This document shows positions 30,386 through 35,673 of a DNA stretch of 35,673 nt, piece after piece. The notes under the pieces were generated by a model that saw only the letters and a program-made list of their open reading frames with translations, had not been told where the DNA came from and did no database searches. Within the stretch, counting starts at the first letter, position 1. Each line of letters starts with the position of its first letter. The DNA is from an uncultured Aquiluna sp. (GTDB lineage Bacteria; Actinomycetota; Actinomycetes; Actinomycetales; Microbacteriaceae). The DNA is taken from the NCBI GenBank assembly GCA_905182225.1, contig CAJJAJ010000026.1, positions 1 to 35,673 on the forward strand, in the 5' to 3' direction. The position numbers and the translations under genes were made by a program.

Positions 30386-31867
30386 CTATCGAGAAACTGT
30401 CATTGAGGCTCTGACCGGGTTTCCCGCGGAATCCAAGCTCAGTTTCACTGTCGAAATAGCGTTCGCTAATGGGGACTGGTCGAACACATTTCCCTGGTCA
30501 TCAACGACCCAAAAATCACTTGCTCTCAATATAATTTCGTGGCCGCCGGCGATTGGGTTGGTTACAACAGAAGAGTTCTCGGCAACTGCGTAGTAACGCT
30601 TGCCATCAACCCACATTTGATAGACCGAATTGAAAACTGTCCTGTTGGCGAAATCGATATCCAAGAACGCGGAGATGCCTGTACCGCCGAAGATCTCAAC
30701 CGAACTACCCCGGAAACCAGCGGATAAAAAGTCGGAAGAAGCGTAAGAGTTTGTGTAGTAACCGGCCTGAGAAACATTAGTGGCCAAAATTGTTGCCACC
30801 GAAGCCTCGTCAAAAATTGGTTCCGGTCCACTTGCCACAACCGTGGACGCCTGGACAGCATTTGGAGTGCGGGCTGGAGTCTGAGTTGCAGATTCACTCA
30901 CGGTCTGAGTCGAGGCAACGTCGATTGCATCTGCCGATTCAACCGGAAGCTCAGCGGGCGTCGCTCCTGCGGCTGGGGCCTCTGCCGGTTCTGCCACTCT
31001 TGTCTCATCAGAAGTTGTTCCTGGCGTAACAGAACTTGGCGAGACAGACTCGGTGCTCTCGGAAGGTGCACTAGCAATCTGATTGGTCGTGGTCTGGTTG
31101 ATGTTTGGCAACACTCCAAATGAAACTGCCATCACCAAAAGAAACGCTCCTGCAGCAGCAACATACTTGCCAGAATCGGCTGCGGCTTTTCTTGCAGCCA
31201 CCGACAAAATCTGACCGGCTGACATGCCCGCGGTCTCTACCTCACCAATAAGCGCCTTCTTGAACGCAGATCGCGCCCTGAATAGCAGCTGTCGGGTGGC
31301 GTTCTCGCTCAAACCAAGTTGCTCTGCAACCGCATCGGTTGACTTCTCTTCGTAAATCGAGGCGATCAATACTTCGCGGTGTCGCGGCTGCAGCTTTGCA
31401 AGAGCTAACGAAACAACGGCTGCGTCATCTGCCCGCTCCATCTCCAAGGACATCTCCGGAGTGTTTGCGGCAATTTCCGGCTGATCATCCAGAGGTGCAA
31501 TGCTCACCCGCGAGTTAATTCGGATTACATCGAGGCACAAAAGCCTGGTCTTCCACTTCAAAAACTTTAGAACTCCAACTTCGGAATCTAGTTCCGGCAG
31601 CGTCGTCATCAAATACAAAAATGCGTCCTGAACTACCTCTTCAACCTGGGATGGGTTTACTAGATAGCGACGAGCGTGTCTTTCAAGGTGCGGACGAAAG
31701 CGAACATAGATACTGGCGAAGTCGGCGGCGGACCAATCTTTCAAAACCGCAGGTGTCAAAGAGTCGGCTAAGTGCTCTTTATATTCGGGTGCGCCAAACT
31801 CCTCGTCCGACTCCTTATCAAGCAGTCGTTCGAGTGGATCTTCTAGGTAATCCTCAGAATTAGCCAT
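30386..31867 (-). CDS. Sigma-70 family (ECF-like) sigma factor fused to a membrane anchor and extracytoplasmic domain
   Basis: This is a cytoplasmic sigma factor apparently tethered to the membrane. From the ATG at 31865-31867 it is 493 aa. Residues about 48-118 are sigma region 2 (IYVRFRPHLERHARRYL, EEVVQDAFLYLM). Residues about 153-205 are region 4 (LAKLQPRHREVL, AVAEQLGLSENATRQLLFRARSAF). One hydrophobic segment follows (about 235-253, YVAAAGAFLLVMAVSFGVL). A 90-residue Ser/Thr/Pro/Ala-rich linker then leads to a folded-looking domain (350-493, FRGSSVEIFGG, YYAVAENSSVV) that I do not recognise. No separate anti-sigma gene is adjacent. A GTG six codons upstream is an alternative start. A TATATT box 7 nt before the ATG suggests a leaderless mRNA. 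Confidence 0.85.
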   Translation of the reverse strand: MANSEDYLEDPLERLLDKESDEEFGAPEYKEHLADSLTPAVLKDWSAADFASIYVRFRPHLERHARRYLVNPSQVEEVVQDAFLYLMTTLPELDSEVGVLKFLKWKTRLLCLDVIRINSRVSIAPLDDQPEIAANTPEMSLEMERADDAAVVSLALAKLQPRHREVLIASIYEEKSTDAVAEQLGLSENATRQLLFRARSAFKKALIGEVETAGMSAGQILSVAARKAAADSGKYVAAAGAFLLVMAVSFGVLPNINQTTTNQIASAPSESTESVSPSSVTPGTTSDETRVAEPAEAPAAGATPAELPVESADAIDVASTQTVSESATQTPARTPNAVQASTVVASGPEPIFDEASVATILATNVSQAGYYTNSYASSDFLSAGFRGSSVEIFGGTGISAFLDIDFANRTVFNSVYQMWVDGKRYYAVAENSSVVTNPIAGGHEIILRASDFWVVDDQGNVFDQSPLANAISTVKLSLDSAGNPVRASMTVSR

Positions 31868-31880
31868 CAGTTCTAATATA
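31865..31880 (-). promoter_or_regulatory. Candidate leaderless promoter of the sigma-factor gene
   Basis: TATATT (31875-31880) lies exactly 7 nt before the ATG at 31865-31867 on the minus strand, with no ribosome-binding site between. The -35 region is only a partial match (GTAACA). This supports the ATG over the upstream GTG, which would lie upstream of the -10. Confidence 0.45.
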
Positions 31881-31928
31881 CGCACTATGTCAAGAGTTGT
31901 TACGCATTATTTTTCATCTTGCGAACAC

Positions 31929-31944
31929 TAAACTCCTTGTCACA
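31929..31944 (+). promoter_or_regulatory. Candidate promoter of the UDP-glucose dehydrogenase gene
   Basis: TAAACT (31929-31934) lies 10 nt before the ATG at 31945, and no Shine-Dalgarno sequence is visible, so a leader of about 3 nt is predicted. A -35 box is not evident. It shares a 77-bp divergent region with the sigma-factor gene. Confidence 0.3.
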
Positions 31945-33261
31945 ATGAAGATTTCAGTCATCGGGCTTGGCTATCTTGGAACAACCCACGCGGTTGCCAT
32001 GGCAAAGCTTGGCCACAATGTCATCGGAATCGACCCCGATGACTCCAGAGTGCAAGCGCTGGCCGCTGGAACACTTCCCTTTTTTGAACCCGGATTAGAA
32101 GATGCTCTACGGCAGGCTATTTCTTCGGGAAACATAAGATTTCAATCACGTCACGATGACCTAAGTGCAGAAAGTGACATCCACTTCATTTGTGTTGGAA
32201 CTCCTCAAATTTCCGGCCAACAGTCAGCCGACACCTCCTATGTATTTGCAGCAGCCAGCCAGCTTGCCGCTGTGTTGAAACCCTCGAGTCTGGTGGTGGG
32301 TAAATCCACTGTGCCGGTTGGCACCGCCAGAAACTTGATTACAACCATGCAAGAAATTTCAGGATTTACTCCAAGGCTTTGTTGGAACCCGGAGTTCCTG
32401 CGAGAAGGAACAGCTCTCGCAGATTCAATGTCGCCGGACCGAATAGTTATAGGTAGCGATGACCCCGAATACAACCAAGCCCTAAAAACCTGCTACCAAA
32501 CGATGACTGATCAGGGCATTCCCGTGTTGGAGCTAGACCTGGAAACAGCTGAGCTTGTGAAGGTTTCGGCAAATGCTTTTCTCGCAACCAAAATTAGTTT
32601 CATAAACGCGATGGCAGAAATAGCCGAAGCCTCTGGAGCCGATGCCGTGAGGCTTGCCGAAGCAATCGGCCTAGACAACCGAATTGGCAAAAGCTTTCTT
32701 CGGACCGGGATTGGCTTCGGCGGCGGATGCCTGCCCAAAGACATTCGCGGATTCATTGCTAGGGCAGACGAGCTTGGCGTTGGGGAATCGCTTGCGTTTC
32801 TAAAAGAAGTTGATCAAATAAACCTGCGTAGACGCCAGCGAATCGTTTCGCTTGCGACAGAAGAACTTGGCCAAGTAAGCAACAAGAAAATCACAATGCT
32901 TGGAATCAGCTTCAAGCCGGACAGTGACGACCTTCGGGACTCGCCTGCCCTCGAGATCGCACTGAGGCTGCAAGCCCTCGGCGGCATTGTTACCGTCCAT
33001 GATCCGGTTTCATTGGAAGCCTTGGAGAAAAAGTCCTCTGGGTTGATTTCAGAATCAGACCTGTTAGCCGCCCTAAAAGATGCGGACTTGGTCATCCTTG
33101 GTACCGAGTGGGTTGAGTACAAAAAACTAGACCCTGAAGCATTAAGTAGCTTGCCTAGAGTCAAAACAATCATTGACGGACGAAATATTCTCAATGTTGA
33201 ATCCTGGCAAAAAGCCGGCTGGAGAATAATTGCGCCGGGCAGAAACATAGTTAATGGCTGA
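31945..33261 (+). CDS. ugd: UDP-glucose 6-dehydrogenase family protein
   Basis: The family oxidises UDP-glucose (or a related nucleotide sugar) twice with NAD+ to the uronic acid, a precursor for exopolysaccharide. From the ATG at 31945 it is 438 aa. It has an N-terminal Rossmann motif G7-L-G9-Y-L-G12, STVPVGTARN (121-130) and WNPEFLREGTALADS. K206 and N210 are conserved, the catalytic cysteine C262 lies in FGGGCLPKDIRG, and LGISFKPDSDDLRDSP is in the C-domain. The upstream 16-codon extension lacks family similarity. A GDP-mannose or UDP-HexNAc substrate cannot be ruled out. It overlaps the next gene by 8 bp. Confidence 0.9.
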   Translation: MKISVIGLGYLGTTHAVAMAKLGHNVIGIDPDDSRVQALAAGTLPFFEPGLEDALRQAISSGNIRFQSRHDDLSAESDIHFICVGTPQISGQQSADTSYVFAAASQLAAVLKPSSLVVGKSTVPVGTARNLITTMQEISGFTPRLCWNPEFLREGTALADSMSPDRIVIGSDDPEYNQALKTCYQTMTDQGIPVLELDLETAELVKVSANAFLATKISFINAMAEIAEASGADAVRLAEAIGLDNRIGKSFLRTGIGFGGGCLPKDIRGFIARADELGVGESLAFLKEVDQINLRRRQRIVSLATEELGQVSNKKITMLGISFKPDSDDLRDSPALEIALRLQALGGIVTVHDPVSLEALEKKSSGLISESDLLAALKDADLVILGTEWVEYKKLDPEALSSLPRVKTIIDGRNILNVESWQKAGWRIIAPGRNIVNG

Positions 33262-34195
33262 CCTTAACGACGTCTCGTTTGTAATGCCGGTTCTAAATGA
33301 ACAGGATTACCTAGCAATCGCTGTTGAGTCGGTACTTAGTCAAAAGACTCCCGGAAAAGCGCAACTTGTGCTGGCTCTTGGGCCCTCTACGGATGAGACC
33401 AATAAAATTGCCGAATCGTTGGCAAAAAAATATAAAAATCTGATCCTGGTTGAAAACCCAACTGGGAGCACTGCTACCGGCTTAAACCTAGCAATTGAGA
33501 AATCAAGTTATGAAACCGTAATTCGAGTCGATGCCCACTCGGAGCTATCCGATAACTATGCCGCGAGCGCCGTCAAAATACTGAACACGACTGGCGCCGC
33601 AAATGTTGGCGGCATGATGATTGCCAAGGGCAGAACGGCTTTACAGAAAGCAGTTGCCTTTGGTTATAACTCACGGTTTGGCCTCGGCGGTGGATCATTC
33701 CACGTTGGTGGAAACCCGGGACCTGCGGACACCGTGTACTTAGGTTGTTTTCGCAAATCGATAATTACCGAGCTTGGGCTATACGAAGCCAAGTGGGTGC
33801 GCGGCCAGGACTGGGAGCTGAACCTAAGAATTCGACAGGCAGGCCATACCGTTTGGTTTGACCCAGACCTCAAGGTCGGTTACTACCCGCGAGACAGCAT
33901 CTTCGCTCTTGGCAAGCAGTTTTACTCCACCGGAGTTTGGCGAGGTTCCCTGACTAAACAAAACCCGATGGAGTCATCCCTCCGATATTGGATACCTCCC
34001 CTGCTGGTTCCTGCGAGCTTGCTAGTAATTCCGCTTGGGCTCTACCTTCTTGCAGTGGCAATTGTCAGCTTTGGCATTAGCAAGTTAGGCCTGAGCTCCA
34101 AATTCTGGCTGCTGAGGGTTTTACCAACCATGCACTTTTCTTGGGGCGTTGGTTTTTGGGTCGGGTTCCTCTCCAATCAAACCAAGGCTCGGTGA
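33254..34195 (+). CDS. Family 2 glycosyltransferase, ExoA-like
   Basis: This is a likely inverting glycosyltransferase acting on a lipid-linked exopolysaccharide intermediate at the inner face of the membrane. The 313-aa product has a GT-A fold N-terminus (VSFVMPVLNEQDYLAIAVESVL), a DAH variant of the DXD metal site at 93-95 (VIRVDAHSEL) and QDW at 185-187. Hydrophobic segments lie at about 247-272 and near the C-terminus. The layout resembles succinoglycan ExoA. The ATG overlaps the ugd stop by 8 bp, so the two are probably cotranslated. The acceptor sugar is unknown. Confidence 0.85.
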   Translation: MADLNDVSFVMPVLNEQDYLAIAVESVLSQKTPGKAQLVLALGPSTDETNKIAESLAKKYKNLILVENPTGSTATGLNLAIEKSSYETVIRVDAHSELSDNYAASAVKILNTTGAANVGGMMIAKGRTALQKAVAFGYNSRFGLGGGSFHVGGNPGPADTVYLGCFRKSIITELGLYEAKWVRGQDWELNLRIRQAGHTVWFDPDLKVGYYPRDSIFALGKQFYSTGVWRGSLTKQNPMESSLRYWIPPLLVPASLLVIPLGLYLLAVAIVSFGISKLGLSSKFWLLRVLPTMHFSWGVGFWVGFLSNQTKAR

Positions 34196-34207
34196 TAGAT
34201 TTTGCCC

Positions 34208-35673
34208 GTGACCAAACCCCGAATAGTAATTTGCTCGTTCTACACTCCCGACGAGTACTACGGCAACCACGCTAAGCAGTTGCGCGAGCAGCTAGATGAA
34301 CTCGGTCTGGAACATGAGCTTCTAGAGGTTCAAAAGAATCCTGGCGACGACTGGGCTGACGTCACTAGAAAAAAGATTGGCTTTATTAAAAATGTCTGCG
34401 ATCGCAACCCTGACAAGATGGTGTTTTGGATCGACGTAGATTGTCGAATCTCACACCTGCCGGATTACATAGCTAATTCCAGCGCCGACCTGATTGGCTT
34501 CCAGCGAAGCTTTGGTGCGCCGATGCAAATTGGATACAACAACCGCACTAGATTTTGGGAGCCCAGCTTCTGGGGTGTAAATGCCACTAAGCAGGGACGC
34601 AAACTAATTGACGATGCATATGCTCTTGAGCAGCGGGCAGAAATTAAAGCAACCGATGATTACTTCCTCGAGGAAGCATGGCGGGCTAACTCAAGATTGA
34701 TTACATTCCAGATGATTCCAACAACCGGCATCATGCGTGAGCGCGCAATGACTGAACCGGGTCAGCACCCACCGTTTTTCTCATTTGGCTCTAGTGGCAA
34801 TGTTGCTGACTTCAAAGACAAAGTTGTTCAGCACGGAGCAGCTAAGAAAATTGGAGCTCGTCGACAAATATTGCGCCGAGTCAAACGACTTGAGCGCATC
34901 TTGCCCACAGCCATCAAAAACCCACTCCGAAGAATGGCCGATGGAGTGGGTATCACCGGACTTTTGACTCAAGGAAGACCGACTCACATTGACCCGGCTA
35001 GACGCACCGCCCTGGGCCAGATGCTAAACGCGGGTATGAACGGTCAAAAACAGGATCTCGAAACTGCCAAGTGGGATTTTGAAAAGAAGTTTCTAGCCAG
35101 CAATCAGGATCAAGCAACCATTGATGTGGCTAGCTCTTTCCTTTACTACTCGGACAGACCATCAGAAAAAATAATTCCGGTTACCTGGTGGGCAAAGCCG
35201 TTCCCAGGAAACTTCGGAGACTGGCTATCTCCACTAATGATTTCTCACTACACCAGCAGCAAAATAGTTCTTCAAGCCCCGACTAAGCCGGCCATCAAAA
35301 AGAACCTGGTGGCGATTGGTTCAATTGGCCGCTTTATCAAGCCAAACTCAGTTGTTGTCGGCACCGGAATTTCAAGCGAAGAGATTGAGCTTTCAGGGAA
35401 GGCTGACTACCACTCGGTTCGTGGACCGCTAACGGCCGCGGTGCTAAGTCGATCCGGCGGCCCGCAAGTGGAAAGCTTCGGTGACCCGGGCCTTGCGATC
35501 AGCGAGGTAATCCCCCTGAAGCGCGGCAAGACAAACGGCAGAGTCGCTTTTATCCGTCACTTTTCTCACCTAGCTATCCCGGTTCGACTGCCCGATAACT
35601 ATGACGAGATTTCGGTGTTGATTTCCCATCCGGATCAGATCAAGAATTTTCTTCAAAACCTCATTGGCTACGA
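34208..35673 (+). CDS. Glycosyltransferase-like / polysaccharide pyruvyltransferase fusion protein (cut by window edge)
   Basis: A frame open from GTG 34208 to the right edge gives at least 488 codons. Residues about 4-180 look like a nucleotide-sugar transferase: IVICSFYTPDEYYGNHAKQL, a DVD motif at 76-78 (MVFWIDVDCRI) and DDYFLEEAW at 150-158. After a basic linker (213-245), residues from about 322 match the polysaccharide pyruvyltransferase/ExoV type: PFPGNFGDWLSP (331-342), VVVGTGISS, VRGPLTAAVL (404-413) and FGDPGLA (424-430). It probably adds a sugar and a pyruvate ketal to the exopolysaccharide made with the two preceding genes. An in-frame TAG at 34196 limits the start; TTG 34202 is an alternative. 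A TAGATT box lies 6 nt before the GTG. Confidence 0.75.
   Translation, partial: MTKPRIVICSFYTPDEYYGNHAKQLREQLDELGLEHELLEVQKNPGDDWADVTRKKIGFIKNVCDRNPDKMVFWIDVDCRISHLPDYIANSSADLIGFQRSFGAPMQIGYNNRTRFWEPSFWGVNATKQGRKLIDDAYALEQRAEIKATDDYFLEEAWRANSRLITFQMIPTTGIMRERAMTEPGQHPPFFSFGSSGNVADFKDKVVQHGAAKKIGARRQILRRVKRLERILPTAIKNPLRRMADGVGITGLLTQGRPTHIDPARRTALGQMLNAGMNGQKQDLETAKWDFEKKFLASNQDQATIDVASSFLYYSDRPSEKIIPVTWWAKPFPGNFGDWLSPLMISHYTSSKIVLQAPTKPAIKKNLVAIGSIGRFIKPNSVVVGTGISSEEIELSGKADYHSVRGPLTAAVLSRSGGPQVESFGDPGLAISEVIPLKRGKTNGRVAFIRHFSHLAIPVRLPDNYDEISVLISHPDQIKNFLQNLIGY

Overview
The window looks like part of a chromosome from a small-genome actinobacterium of the Microbacteriaceae type; a planktonic Luna-cluster relative (Rhodoluna/Aquiluna) is my best guess. 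That is inference from the actinobacterial style of RpoB (TTG start, MAAA... N-terminus), RpoC, RpsC, adenylate kinase and UPRT, a base composition that looks near 50% GC, short intergenic gaps and several apparently leaderless genes. No 16S gene is present to confirm it.

From 1 to 27140 almost everything lies on the minus strand and forms the core transcription/translation cluster. Read in the direction of transcription (right to left) it is rpoB-rpoC, then rpsL-rpsG-fusA-tuf (str), then rpsJ-rplC-rplD-rplW-rplB-rpsS-rplV-rpsC-rplP-rpmC-rpsQ (S10), rplN-rplX-rplE-rpsH-rplF-rplR-rpsE-rpmD-rplO-secY-adk-map (spc), and infA-rpmJ-rpsM-rpsK-rpoA (alpha; rpoA runs off the left edge). Candidate promoters sit before rpoB, rpsL, tuf, rpsJ and infA. 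One strong intrinsic terminator follows tuf. Two usual members are missing: rpsN (S14) between rplE and rpsH, and rpsD (S4) between rpsK and rpoA. Both gaps contain inverted repeats instead. L15, S17, S5 and L29 carry low-complexity Ala/Lys/Pro or acidic tails.

From 27376 to 29723, still on the minus strand, are ftsX and ftsE (divisome ABC transporter-like pair), a tRNA-Ser(CGA) and tadA (tRNA adenosine deaminase). tadA is divergent from upp (uracil phosphoribosyltransferase, plus strand) with only 12 bp between the two start codons. Those 12 bp and the two starts form a near-perfect palindrome that can supply a -10 box to both genes as leaderless transcripts. upp converges on a minus-strand gene for a sigma factor fused to a transmembrane segment and a large predicted extracytoplasmic domain.

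From 31945 to the right edge is the start of an exopolysaccharide locus on the plus strand: a UDP-glucose 6-dehydrogenase-type enzyme, an ExoA-like family 2 glycosyltransferase with C-terminal membrane segments, and a gene cut by the window end. The cut gene joins a glycosyltransferase-like N-terminal half to a polysaccharide pyruvyltransferase (ExoV-like) C-terminal half. The most unusual items are the membrane-tethered sigma factor, the glycosyltransferase/pyruvyltransferase fusion, the tadA/upp palindromic promoter and the long repeat tail on L15. I saw no mobile element, CRISPR array or phage gene.
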